Shown here: positions 41,252-53,219 of the stretch, piece by piece
How the letters are laid out: each line of letters opens with the position of its first letter
Position numbering within the stretch: the stretch's first letter is position 1
Origin: Symbiodinium natans
Lineage: Eukaryota; Sar; Dinophyceae; Suessiales; Symbiodiniaceae
Reading direction: 5' to 3'
DNA length: 64,000 bases
NCBI GenBank assembly: GCA_905221605.1
Contig: CAJNDS010002602.1
Location: 1-64,000 of the forward strand
Notes under the pieces: generated by a model
What the model saw: only the letters and a program-made list of their open reading frames with translations
The model's database searches: none
Told to the model about the DNA's origin: nothing
Made by a program: the position numbers and the translations under genes

Positions 41252-41737
41252 CTCGGTGCAGCCGCAGGCCAGGCGCCACAGATGTCAAGAATTTGGAGCA
41301 GAGGGAAAATAGAGAGCCCATGGTTTGTTTTACCCGTAGTTGGAATGATGCGAGTGCGCATGTTGATTGCCAAAAATCATTGTTGGGGGCTCACGTACAA
41401 GCTTGCTTTAGGAAGCCCGTGTGTGTAGCTGAGGTCCCGGCCGTGGTTACACCGACGCTAGCACCCAAAGCCGAGCTGCTCTGCAGAGACAGCTCATTGA
41501 ATGGCATGTGTGCATTCACGTGCACTTGTGACTTTTGTACACTTTTGTGCACTTATGGTGCACTCCTGCTTGCCTGGAGAGGCTCACGACGGCTCCTGGG
41601 CATCGGCAACTGGGTTTGGAACCACCGGCACTGGTGTCCTTTTCTTCTGGGCTGTGCCTGCGAAAGCAAGACGTCATGGCTTGTTTGAGTCGGCGTGAGG
41701 ACACTTATTTGCAATAAGTGGGCATCGTCCAAGGTTG

Positions 41738-44700
41738 GCAGGGGTTGCTGTTGATGTGCCTTTGCATCCTCTGGACACGCTCAAGACACGAATGCAGTCC
41801 ACTGACGGGAGTCTTGGCGGAAGAGTGCGACGGCAGAGATGTGTGAGATGCGTGCTTAGTGATCCAGGTTGTTGAATGTTCAGCGCAAGTAGATGCAGCG
41901 TGGGCTCGCGATTGCATTGAGGTTCTGGGCTTCGGGTGGCTATCGCAACTTGTGGAGCGGGCAGCTTGATGTGATTCGACATGCTTCCCTTGCACTCCCG
42001 CTGGAGATGTGCCAAATGCCAGAACACGCCAGAACACTAGCCTCACTAGCCTGCCCCAAATCCGCAAAGAATCTGGAAGCCGAGGCTGAGTGCAGTTCTG
42101 GTGGTTTCGATTCCTGGAAGTGCGTTACACGGCTACAGACATGCATGGCAGAAGAGGAACAGCTGCCAACATCATTGAACATAAGTTTTCTGATTGTGTG
42201 CGGGGTTCGGGGGTGGGTGGGTTCAGATGATGGTGAAGCGTGAATGTTCAGCTTCAGAAAATTCAGGCGAAACTCTGCGCTCATCAGAGCTTCAGAAGCT
42301 TGAGTCGTTTTGCAAAGCAACCTGCCCCTCGTTGGTTGTTTGGTCTTGTCTTGCAGTTGAGGCCCCTGCGATCTCTACTGTTGCCAGTCGCTATAGGTTG
42401 CTAGTCTGCGCCCCCGCCCCGACATCTTGCCTGTCATTGTAAGCAGTATGTCGGCAGTTGCTTCGTTCGATACTTGTCAGAAAGTACATGGACGCTTGTG
42501 CTTCGCCCGTTGGCGTCGCGTGCTTGCATGTCAGCTGGATGGGCCAGACGTGTTGCTGGCACCAAACCAGAGGTGAAAGTGTCAAGCACTCTCATCTCCC
42601 TTTGGGTTTCCGGTGCTGTCGCCGATGGTTTCGCGCAACCGAGAAAATGTTGATACCCAGGGCAACGAAGTTGTTGCTGGGCTGAAAAGCATTCTTGAAA
42701 CGTGCTGGAAAGCAGAGAGACCTGCGTGCCCTCAAGCCTGTCTCGACGATGCTTGACGATGCATCCCTTTCAGGTTGTCCACGCTTCAAGCCATCGGCAG
42801 TAAGTTTGCACTTGCACCTGGACCTCTGCTATGCTTTCAAGAAGGTAGATGTTCGGCTGACAGGCTTTTCTTTGTGATCTATGAATCTGCCAGACACTTT
42901 GTGGAGCGTCGAATTCCAGCGGTCTGGCTGCATATCTGTGGCTGCATATCTGAAGGCTATTGACATTCCTGAGTGCAAGAATGTCAGAGAAGAAACGTGC
43001 TACATATTGCCATGTAAATTCGTAGTTCTACATACATAAACCATTTTGAACCATCAAACATACTGTTGAATCTGTAAGTATAAGCATGACTATAAGTATA
43101 AGTATAGATAGAAATATAAACATGAAGAGAAATATAAACACAAATATAAATATGAATGTAAATTTTATTTTCAATATCAATATAAATATAAATATAAATT
43201 TAAATTTAAATATATGTATAAATATTTAGATATATATATATAAGTATAAATAATATATATATATATATATATAAGTAAATAAATAGATATTTAACCATTA
43301 ATTTAAAAAGGGATGTTTTTACTTCTGGCATGCGTGCACTTCATCCGCACTTCAGGCGGCTCTTCACGATAATACTTTGGCAATAGCCCGCGATGCCGTT
43401 GCTGCCTCTGTCGCCGATGTAAGCGCCTGCATTGTAAGAGTGCCTTGCGAATCTCGCTCTGATGTGTGCTGTCGATGTTTCCAGGTTTTAGCGCATGGTT
43501 ATGGCAGTGTCTTGCCGACGCAATCTCAGCTATTGAATTTCTCTTCAACTAAGGAAGTGCTGAAGCAACGAATGCAAGCTTTGGGGCCGAATGGCGTTTC
43601 TTTGAGTTTCTCCCAGACCGTCTCCTGTGCCAGGAGCTCAGTCCTGCATGCAGGAGCTTTGAATTCTGCTCGTTGGTCTCAAAGAATGCTCTGACAAGAC
43701 TCGCGTGTTCTCTATCCGAGGTTCACGCGGAAGGATTGCGTGGATTCTACGCAGGGTTTGGAGCCACGGCTATGCGTCTCCAAGCTTGAAGCGGATCTGC
43801 TTTGAGTTCGGTCCTCTTGTCACCCGTCCTTGTGTCTGTAGTTCTTAGCACCCAGCTCTTGCGCGTCAAAAGTTGTCGCACCGTGGATTAGTTACTGTCA
43901 AGCAGAAGTTGAGCTCAGACTGTCGAGCCAATGTTGGAAAATAGAAAAGGCAACATCAAGAAAACATAAACACCTCTGCCCTCGTCATCGAGGTGAAGTG
44001 CCTTTCGCGCTCATCCAAATGCCGCTCTTTGAGGACAGCTCTGACCATAGAAGCTCCAAGTTCACACGCGATCTTCTTCGTCCGCAGGAGCTGAAGCACC
44101 ACCACCCATGGGCATGCAAGTCTCAACAAGACGGCAGCACCTACAGACAAGGCCCTTTGTAGAAGTTGGGCGAGTCCTGGTGGTGCTTGTTGAGAGCGCT
44201 CGTGAGAGAGTGCTCGACACGACTCGGACTCGGCATGTTCGCGTACTGAGGGAGAGAGCGGACCTTCCGCTCGAAACAAGTCCTTCGTGGACAACAAAGC
44301 CTATGGATAAGTAAGACAGTGACCTCCGCGTGTACTGCACAGACTGGCCTCCTGAACATCCGAGCAGCTTCAGCATTCAAGTCCCGGCAGGGAGGTGGGC
44401 GAGATACAGCCCACTACTCGTACCTTAGACCTCGTCACCGACAGAGCGTGTTGTGGCATGAGGCAAGGGATCTGCCCCCTCATATGCAAGCGAAGACAAA
44501 ACTTCGACAAGGAAACAGCCCTGGTCGACCATGGACGAACGATTGTTAAAAAAGGAAGCTGCTGCTTGGGGCCGGGGGGTGGGGGGGGGGGGTTTCTTTC
44601 CAAGCTGTAGGGATTCCTGACGTTCAGCCCTTTCCTCGATCTTGTCGCCGCCGCTGCCGTCGTCCTTCTCCTCATTATGGCCTCCAAGCCTTTTATCGGT

Positions 44701-46586
44701 TGACAACGTCTCGTTGCGCTTGGGCTGGCTTTCGTTGGCCTCGGCTGGCTACCTCAGGTACAGGCAAAGATGCAAACAAGGACGGGAATCGTAACCATGT
44801 CAGCTTGTGCATGATCAGGTCTGATTGGCATGCATTGCGGCAGCTTGGCTGCGTAAATGGCCTGCTGCGCAGAATGCAACTTTCACCAGGACCCCATATT
44901 CCGCAGCATACACTCGGTACTGCAAAAGAGTTCAGGCTCGGTGGCTGGCGGATTTGCTGGTGTGGCCACCACTCCGCTGGACGCAGCAAAAACGCGAATC
45001 ATGCTAACAGCAGCTTCGAGGAGGATCTAATGCCACGGAGTAGTACACAGCATCGTAGATGGCGCACAACGAAATGTGCAGTCCCGCTTCTAAGGAAGAT
45101 CCTCGACGTCGACTGGGTCTTTGGTGTACGATGCGGGCTATTTGCCAGGCGTTCGGTCCAACTTCTTGACAGTAGCTGGCCAAGACGACTACACTCGAAT
45201 TGACGGTGTTTGTTCACTGTTCCTTTGCCATCAGTATTCTGTGATGCCTCTGGGCGCAGGAGAGCGGAATGTCGGGCCTTTTTCGTGGAGCAATGCCAAG
45301 GGCTTTGCACTCAGGCATGGCGGGCTTATATTTGCACACGCATAATTTGGTTATTGTTTTTTCTTTCTTGTTGGTAATCCCTGGAACTTCACAGCAAGAT
45401 AATCTTGCTAATTCCTGTTTATTCTTGGGGAAACCCTGTTCGGCATTTTCATGACTACACCTCTGTGTCCCGGCTGTTGTAGGCGGCGAATCATGGAATG
45501 TGCTCATGTCATGCCAGGCTCTAAAAGTACTGCGGGTCGATTCATTCAGTTGTTAATGGCCCCTTTGCTGGGTGAGATCTTTCGATTCATTCGCGCCAGG
45601 TGCATCAAGCAACCTTTGGGGATTGGGCTGCCAAGTTTGTAGCACCAGCTCATCAGTTGAAGCATTTGTTGGCATGCGCCCTGATTCCTATCGGATCTGC
45701 AAAACCCCCGTGCTCCGGATCGGCGGGAAGCAGTTAGCACTCCGAGCTTCTCCGCGTCGCCACTCCTCCGCCTGCCCTTCCCTCGCCGCGCGGCATCCCT
45801 CCTCAGCCTTCCGAGTGCAGGGGTGAGCCTCCTGCTGGCTGCTTGCTGTGTGTGCGCCAGATGGTTTCCTGATGCCTGAGGAGAATTGGTGCAATCGTTG
45901 CTATGGTTGCTCTTCCATTTTCGCTACTCCTAGTGCCGCTAGCATGAGGAGCACTCTAACTGCCATGAATCAGATGCATGCGTTTAATGATATATATATA
46001 TATATTTATTTATTTATTTATTTATGTATTTATGTATTTATGTATTTATGTATTTATGTATATATTTACATGTAAATTATATATATATATATACATATAA
46101 ATGTATATGTGTATGTAAATAAACAAATGCATACAAACATATATGAATAAGTATATATATATATATATGTATATATACATGTGTTTATATGCATATATGA
46201 TTATATACATATATGCATATTACATGCGATTCTTGCGGGTAATGCTTTATGGGTAGTATGGGCCCTGTTGTTGTTACAAAACAGCTGCAATTTCAATATT
46301 GAGTACCTGAGTCTTAGTTGCTTCTTGATTGTGTTTCTGTGTGCGATGACAATTTCAGTTAAATTTGTTGATGCTGGACCCATACTCCTCACTCTCCTAG
46401 AGCAAAAGGAGAAGGAGATTGAAGAGAGACATAAACAGACCCAAAAGCAATCCGCCCTAGCCGACATCCTTCGCAGAGCGGTGTGTGCGGTGGCTTCCTG
46501 AAACATGTTGCATCCTGATGGCAGGCTTGGGTGGCGCTCTTTGGCTTGGCGCCTTTGAATGGTCGAAGCTGCTTCTTTGGGTCTAA
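41738..46586 (+). CDS. Mitochondrial carrier gene 2 (SAM carrier-like)
   Basis: At least nine exons in order. From about 41738: [20 protein letters not shown] (repeat 1; close to the GVSVD..LFPLDTIKTRLQ of SAM carriers). About 41922: [13 protein letters not shown]. 42774-42799: LSTLQAIG. 42845 to about 42935: [12 protein letters not shown] (helix 2). 43356-43448: [14 protein letters not shown] (helix 3). 43554: [11 protein letters not shown]. 43721: [19 protein letters not shown]. About 44936: [20 protein letters not shown] (repeat 3). 45260-45323: [19 protein letters not shown]. 46525-46586: [20 protein letters not shown], stop. All three PxDxxKxR signatures are present: [16 protein letters not shown] and PLDAAKTR. 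Helix 4 is only tentatively placed (RICFEFGPL near 43800). It lies 0.5 kb downstream of carrier gene 1 in the same orientation, so this is a diverged tandem duplication. Confidence 0.78.
43065..43290. repeat. AT-rich ATATAA tract in a carrier 2 intron
   Basis: Over 200 bases of TATAAATATAA-like repeat ending in (TA)n, between the helix-2 and helix-3 exons. Confidence 0.85.
45988..46215. repeat. TATA / TTTA / TGTATTTA tract in the last carrier 2 intron
   Basis: (TA)n, then (TTTA)n, then (TGTATTTA)n, and further (TA)n runs, within the 1.2-kb GC-AG intron 45324-46524. Confidence 0.85.
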
Positions 46587-46589
46587 GCG

Positions 46590-49500
46590 GTGATGGCGCT
46601 CCCAAGATGGTCCACGAAGCGGAAGCTGTAGACCAAATCAAGCATGCAGTCCCACTCTTTCGAGGCCAGCAGTGTGTTTCCAACAGAGAGTAGCTGACGG
46701 CAGGGACCTTTCAGCTTCTTGCCAGAGGCTCTCCATTAGGTTTGGACATGGCCTGGGAGACACAGCTTGCTCTCTGTGATCGCGTCTTGGCTTGTACCAA
46801 AGCTCTCACGGCGACTTGACCAAGCCGTTCCTGCGGACCTTCGGGGAGCGCAGTGGACATCGACTTGGAAAGAGGGCGTTCATGCTGGCGTTGCTGACAC
46901 CGAGCGAGTGCTTTAGGGAACACCACTGAATAGATGTCCGGGTCCACGTACAGCACCACATCGGAGGAACAGAACAGCCGACAGCAACAATAACATAATC
47001 ACACATAGTTTGCCGGACCAGTGACAGCAAGCGCGAAAAGTTTAGAGGGGCATGCTGCGGCCCAGAAAGATTTCGCCACCAAGTCGCCAGCGAACCACCA
47101 AACCTACTAGAAAGATCTAGAAAGGAGTTCAAAGAAGGCCATAGAATATGTGATTGAGCGTGTTTTTTTAGCAAAAGCACGTGCAAGCAAACTGTCTGGC
47201 AGCATAGCACATGTCTGCTTGCATGATTCTGTCCGCGCCAAGCTTTCAATGATGTAGTTGGATTGAGAATGAATGCAGGAGCATGCAATGAGTCTCACCT
47301 CACAGTCAACCTCTTCAATGTGCATGTGTGCTCATGGATGAGATCTAGCCATACTAAGGATGACACAGGCATGCAATCAACAGTTCAAGTCGTTGCGCAA
47401 GCCAGCCCGAATGATTCACTAGGCAGCTTCTTGTAGCACATGTTGCTTGATGTGGCGCCACGGGCCACTCCTCTTTCTCCAGTTCCTGAGACCAGTGCTG
47501 GTAACCCAAGCCTTCTTTGCGGAGGTGCGGCTGCATTTTTTTTTGGTGCGCCTGGAAGAAGGCTTGGATGCGAGTGTTGGCAGGACAAGAGCGAGCACGC
47601 GTCCTCCGGCAGCAGCTGCCGCCGGTCTTGGAAGGACCCTGACAGAGCTGCATTGAGACGATGTGGATGGGCACGTGTCACTTGGCCGAGGCGATGTCAT
47701 TCCTTCACGGACACCACCTGTGGACTCGTCTCCATCAGCTGCCAGTCTAAGCCTGCAGCCTACGTTAGCCCGCCGGAATTAAGCAAGACTGTTCTGGTGG
47801 CACGCCGTGCCCAGCCCTGTCTTATCGCCGAGGCGCGACCGATACGGGCTACCGGCCCGTGAACGAGGCCTGGCCTTCTGACAGCGAGGTGCGGCAGCAG
47901 AACCAGAGTTTGCGTCAGTTCATCGGTGATGGGTTCTGACTCGCTTTCCAGGCAAGTGCGAGTGAGTCCACAGTCACAACGGCAACCCGGACAGAACAGA
48001 GGCATTTGTGCTCGGTCGGGGCATGTGCTTTTTCCGGCTCCGGCTGAGGCAAGCATCGCCGACTCGGCAAACATGGCAATCAGCACAGCGGCGTCAAAGA
48101 ACAATGTGCGGCGAATGACGGAACCCAGCGTGCAGTCAACAGCGAAGCTCAGTCCAACGAATCACTTTGTTTTGGCAGTCTCTCCCCTCCTCCATCTCTT
48201 CAATCGAACTTGCAGGCCAATGATGCATTCAGTTTTCCATGGGGAGAGGGTTTGCGAAGCGCTCCGCAAGGAAAAAGAGCCCTCGAGGCGTCGTGCTTGG
48301 CACCTGGACAGCATTGGAACTGAGTACCAGACAGTCCTTCTTCTGGGCAAAGGCTTGAGTTTGCTCTTCATCTGTGAAGCCTTGTGAAGCCTTGTGAAGT
48401 GCAGGCAAGGCTCCCTCAACCAAGAAGCTGCTGCTCGGCATTGCCCATGCATTGCCAACTGTATCAGCCACGCAAGTGAAACCGGCATCTGACCGGCGTC
48501 TGAGGAGCCGTGCCTCTCCCGGAACGGCCAGCTCGGGTGATTTCAAGAACCTTCGCGTTGACGCCGTGGAGGAGCAGAGGCTCGGCTCACATCAGGCGAA
48601 AAAGAAAAACACACGGTGTTGTGAATGTTTAGGCATAGCCATGTTTTGCAAGCTTTGCTCAAGACTCAATTGGATGCTGGCTTCGCATTTTCCTGGCCTT
48701 TGGTGAGTTGTTCTTGCTGAGGAATGTCTCTGCCAAGGAAAGGGCAATGAGGCCTGGTTTGAAGCGTGTTAAGGCTGTGAGGATGCATGCTGATGACTGC
48801 TAATGCTAATGCTGGGGGAGAGCGGGAAACAGAACCATATGATAGCTAAATCTAGATGAAGAAGACTGGAGGAGGGCAGCTTCGGCTCCGCCGCGGTCTC
48901 TTTGTGGAGAGGTTCGGAAGTCAGGACCTTCAGAAAGATTCACCAAGAGTTGCAGCTCGGGCACCGTGATTAGCAAGCTGCTAGAATTGCTAGCCGCTGC
49001 TAAGCTAGCCCATGTATTGTAGGATCGCCAACTCCACGACAGTCCCAAATGCTGGCCACGCCTCCCCGCGCAAAACGTGCCTCCATTGGCGATCGACCAG
49101 GCCAGTGCTGAAGCAGCAATGGTGGCAGCAAGACACGGCATGAATATCCCGCTCTAGCTCAAACTCCAAACAACAAGTGAGTGCAAAAATGCGGTTGTCA
49201 CAGAGCTTCACTGAGTAGCCCAGCAGGCAAGATGCAAAAGAGCCCGCAACCCGCCACGGCCGAGTTCCAAGCTGCAGTTTTGAAGGAGACCGGCATACGT
49301 CCCCCTGTTCTTTTGTCACCGAGGCCAGCCGCGAGTCCAGCGTTCGCAACACTTCCCAGAAGCCTACGAACACCGTACGGCTAAGTGCCAGCAGCACCTC
49401 AGCTGGCAAGTCAAGTCGCAGTCGAGGTCACATCAAAGCCAAGACCTTTGAAGCTTCATGACTCGTTGGCCGTGTTCTGTTCTGCAGCTTCTTGGTCCAA

Positions 49501-50380
49501 GCGCTTCCAGCAAGGTGAAGACAACTTTTGCCCTGTGCACCCTAGGCAATGTTTTAGCCTGTTGAGCCAGCATGCTTCGGCAGACCCCAAGTCCGATTGG
49601 ATGACAGATGTTATCAGTTGACTTAGGGTTATCCTCCAGCTTGAGCCCTCATGACACATGCCGAGTCCTTCCGCCGATGATCTTAAGGGTTACATCCAGG
49701 AGACTTGTGTGTCCAAAGCACAAGCTCCACGCCCTCCCTCCCCCCCCCCCCCCCTCCCCCCCCTCCCCAGGAAGGCTTCCGTCGTGCCAGCGAGCAGCTG
49801 GACTCCAAAGTCATCACTGCTGAGGCGCCGCCTTGCTGAGTCCTACTGAGTCATTGTTGAGTCTTGGGGAAAGTGTTATGAAGTGCACATGGGCCAATCA
49901 TGGACAATCATGAGCAATCATGAGCATTCCAGGCTGGCGAGTTCGAACAACTCCAGTTTCCTGCCGGGTTCATCACAGAGTTAGTCTCTGCTCGGTATGG
50001 CACCCTGGACACGCCTTTCGAGGACCACATGTTCGGGTGAGAACCATGCTGCTGGAGGAGGGGACATGATGTCTTGAGTTCTTCAGGACTGGACAGATGT
50101 CACCCATTGTACTTGCCGAGATCTTTTGCAAGGCCTGCTTCATGTAGATGCAAGCAAACCTTGGAGGTTTGCTGTGGTTCCTCCTCTGAACGGCTGTACG
50201 TGCTGGATGTTGACGTTTCCTGTGCCTCTGCCAGGGAACGCGCTGCCAATAACAAACGAGAGGATGGGCGTCGATCCAAAAGCAGGCTGCAGGCCGTCTC
50301 CATGCAAATCTCGCCCATGTTTGGGTTTCCATGTAGCAGGTCGCTAACAGCCAACGACAGCACAGACTTCTGCCTCTAGC
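46590..50380. other. Stretch without a recognisable gene
   Basis: Open frames up to about 170 codons exist on both strands but none carries a family motif and several overlap in antisense. A C-rich run lies at 49740-49770. Exons of an unknown gene could be hidden here, since exons in this genome are short. Confidence 0.5.
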
Positions 50381-50383
50381 ACT

Positions 50384-50510
50384 TGCTAGGAAGGTGCTCC
50401 GCATCCAGTACAAGCACTCGAGCCATACGATGGAGGTTGTGGTGCAGGAGGGCCAAGGCCGTGTGGACATATATGGACATCCCCACATTCCCTACTGCAT
50501 GCCCTCAGTT
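50384..50510 (+). CDS. Possible upstream exon of the lipid-kinase gene
   Basis: After TTGCTAG a frame reads KVLRIQYKHSSHTMEVVV and DIYGHPHIPYCMPSV, hydrophilic and protein-like, on the same strand as the kinase exons 1 kb downstream. LRIQYK here resembles LRLQYK in the exon at 51339. I do not recognise a domain. Confidence 0.3.
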
Positions 50511-51338
50511 TGTAGTGGGGTCTGGAATGAGTACACTCAAGGGCCTTCGAGGGCTACGAATGACGGTCTTTGAATTCAACGCGCCCCAGAGCACACGGAG
50601 TGGGAATCCATAATCCGCTACATGCGTTTCCCTTCAAATGCCTAGAAACGCACCTAGTTTGGGGTTTAGGTTTGCTACCGGCGTCACAAAGCCAGCCCCC
50701 AACTTAGACCCCTGGGCCTTCCAAACATAATCTGAAGCAAAGGGTGAACCCCCTGGCTGTCCCCCATCCTGAACTGAGGGAATCTCACTGGCAAGCTGCT
50801 GTGCTGCTAGCTTCGCTAAGCATTGCGATGTGATCACACAGCCCTGGTCAAGGTCTTGAGCTTCCACCTGGCAGTGCAGAGGGCCACTCGGCGTTACTGG
50901 TTTAAGCAGTTTCAAACTGCTTTGCTGCAGGTGCACGCAAGTTGTTGCAGGCAGTTGAGCTTCATGCTTTCATGTGTGCTGGCATTGTTTTTATGTTGTC
51001 TTTCACGCATCTGCAATGTAAGTTTGGCTTGTCGATCGTGCAGCATACAGGACTGTTGTGCGCCCTCTACGGCGTTCCTGACAAGATGGCTGATGTGATC
51101 CTCGGCAGAAGCATGCTTGACGGATGCCGTGCAGGTGCGCAGAATGATTTGTCTTTGTCATGTGTCCTCCGAGGATAGCACCGCTGAGACAGCTGCTGCT
51201 CAGCGGGCAGAACGTGACGGTTTCTAACGAGGAGTGAGCCACATGAAGTTTTTGGGGGATGCATTACATCATTAAACGTACAGCAAGCGCAGCTGGCAGG
51301 TACATCAAGTGAAAAGCATGGTTTAAAACGGCTGCAAG

Positions 51339-53066
51339 GAGTTTGGCGTCGACCCGGCCCCTGGACAGTTGAAGCAGCTGCGTCTCCAGTATAAGCTGGA
51401 GCCGCGAATCAGCTTCCGGCTTCGGACAGGCGAGGCCAGTGACGGTGAGCGGAGTCCGCATGGCCCACTACATCCCATTGTAGATTCGCTTGTAGAAGAA
51501 AAGTGCAACTAGTGGTGTCGGATGCTCTCAGGACTGTTCGTCTTTGTAGTCACGTCTCTCTGTTCAGGTGGTGAACTCGCAGCCTTCGAGGCGCTAGCGG
51601 CGCCTCTTTTCGCTTCGCTCCGGAAGACCTTCTCAGTCGGCTGCGCTGACTTCTTTCACTCCATGGTCTCTGGGAATCTCCTCGGTGGCAAGCTGCTTGC
51701 TGACAAATTCAGCATTGCACGACTTTGGCTTGTGCTAGTGCAGTGCTTAGAATTCCATATTCCGCCAGCTGATTCTTTTGTCAGGACGGAGGCTTCTGGC
51801 AAGTCTGGGGAAATCTTTTGGCGAACGGCCGATCAAAGATATGTTTTGAAAACGGTTTCTGAGCAAGAGGTTGGCCAGTTGATCAAGATGCTGCCTGAGT
51901 ACCAGGATTCCTGGTACCCGATCCCGGATAGGCTTAGAAACTTAGAAACCTGCTTTTCAGGGTGCAGGTTCTGGCAAGAGCATGTCTTGCCCTGCAGGAG
52001 CATTTGGAGAGCAGCAGGCTGTCGGTTCTTACCAGATATTTTGGGGCATATCGCTTCAACTTGGAAGGAGAGAACACTTTCTTTGTTGTGATGAGCAACG
52101 TCTTGGAGGGCGTCAGCTCAATTGAGTCACTGTTCGATCTGAAAGGAACAACTGAAGATCCTCGGCTCTTCACATGATGGCACTCAGCAGAAGCGAAGCA
52201 TAGAGCATGGATAGAGTCCTGTGTGAAGGATGTGGTGTAATTAAGTGGGTTCCATGCTAAGAACACGTTGAACAACACAGAATGTGATGTGTGCGTCCCT
52301 TATCCGATGAAACACCTCTAGCTTTGATGAGCCAAGCCGACATTGTCAGCCTGGCTCTTGCCAGTTCCTGCTTTTGTGAGGATCGCTGGGTTGATCCTGC
52401 AACGGGTGGTTGCCTGAAAGACAACAACTTCGCTCCAATCACGCTCTTCTTAGAAAAGGCCGACGCAAAGGCGATCAACGACGCCTTGGCTGCTGACACG
52501 GCTTTTCTTCAGGAACAGGGCATCATGGACTATTCGCTGCTTTTGGCGCTTTGCCCGCCCGACGTCCCGACGCCGCAGACCACTGGTGTCCATCGCAGAG
52601 TCTTCGAAGCGAAGGAAAGCCAGAGTCTGGGAGAGGCTCGAGACTGTAAGCTTTGCCTTGGCCTTGTTGACATCTTGGTCACTTATGGCTGGAAGAAGAA
52701 GGTGGCCCACCTCTTGAAGTCTCTTACCATCGGGTGGGTGGACGCAATTGACACCATGCCTCCTGACATCTACGCCGAGCGTTTCTGCAACTACTTAGCC
52801 AAGAAGCTTCGGCCGATAACGGCCCTGCTGCAGTTTACAGAAGTGCCGAAAGATATCTTCAAAATGCCATGCTCTCCGATGGGCCGGTCTGGAGGTACAG
52901 CCAGTTTCTTTGCCATGGAGCTTTTGCAAGAGGTGGGGGAGGGAATTGTCTCTCGAAGCTTGGGTTCTAATGTTAGTTCTCCGGGCCTGCCCAGTGGCAA
53001 GGCAACCCAAACCGGAGATGGCAGGTTTGATGGTGCGGGTCGGGGTAGGGTGGGGGGGGGGGGGGG
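51339..53066 (+). CDS. Phosphatidylinositol-phosphate kinase (PIPK) exons
   Basis: Exons: 51339-51444 (PAPGQLKQLRLQYKLEPRIS); 51568-51673 (AAFEALAAPLFASLRKTF); 51785-51905 (GKSGEIFWRTADQRYVLKTV, glycine-rich loop and catalytic Lys; MLPEYQ); 51998-52156 (EHLESSRLSVLTRYFGAY, FDLKGTTE); 52381 onwards (CLKDNNF, then IMDYSLLL near 52527, LVDILVTYGWKKK near 52660 and PPDIYAERF). These are the core PIPK motifs in correct order and spacing: GKSG, YVLKT, DLKGT, LKDN, MDYSLL, (I/V)DIL. The last exon could run to the GTGAGC donor at 53067. Predicted reaction: ATP-dependent phosphorylation of PI4P or PI5P to PI(4,5)P2 at membranes. YAERF is typical of type I (PI4P 5-kinase) enzymes as I recall. Three introns are GA-AG. 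No N-terminal membrane or MORN repeats seen. Confidence 0.85.
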
Positions 53067-53219
53067 TGAGCGATGTGCGTAGCACACGGAGAATTCTGTC
53101 TTTGACTTTCACATTAGGCCTACGGAAGGTCGGGATTCATGCTGCTGCTTTCCAGGCCCCATGCCCTCCCAGCCATGTTGTACTGCCGAAAGAGACATTT
53201 CAGGACTAGCCCTTTCTTC

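Noticed and set aside
42103-42120. TTTCGATTCC-like strings as tRNA T-arms
   Set aside because: No matching acceptor, D or anticodon arms around them.
46340-46500. Frame with a hydrophobic run and [14 protein letters not shown] as an exon
   Set aside because: It lies within the last intron of carrier 2, next to an AT tract, and does not fit the carrier frame. A separate gene here is possible but unsupported.
47440-48104. Overlapping frames on both strands (114-140 codons) near 47.4-48.1 kb as genes
   Set aside because: They overlap each other in antisense and show no family motif or splice-consistent continuation.
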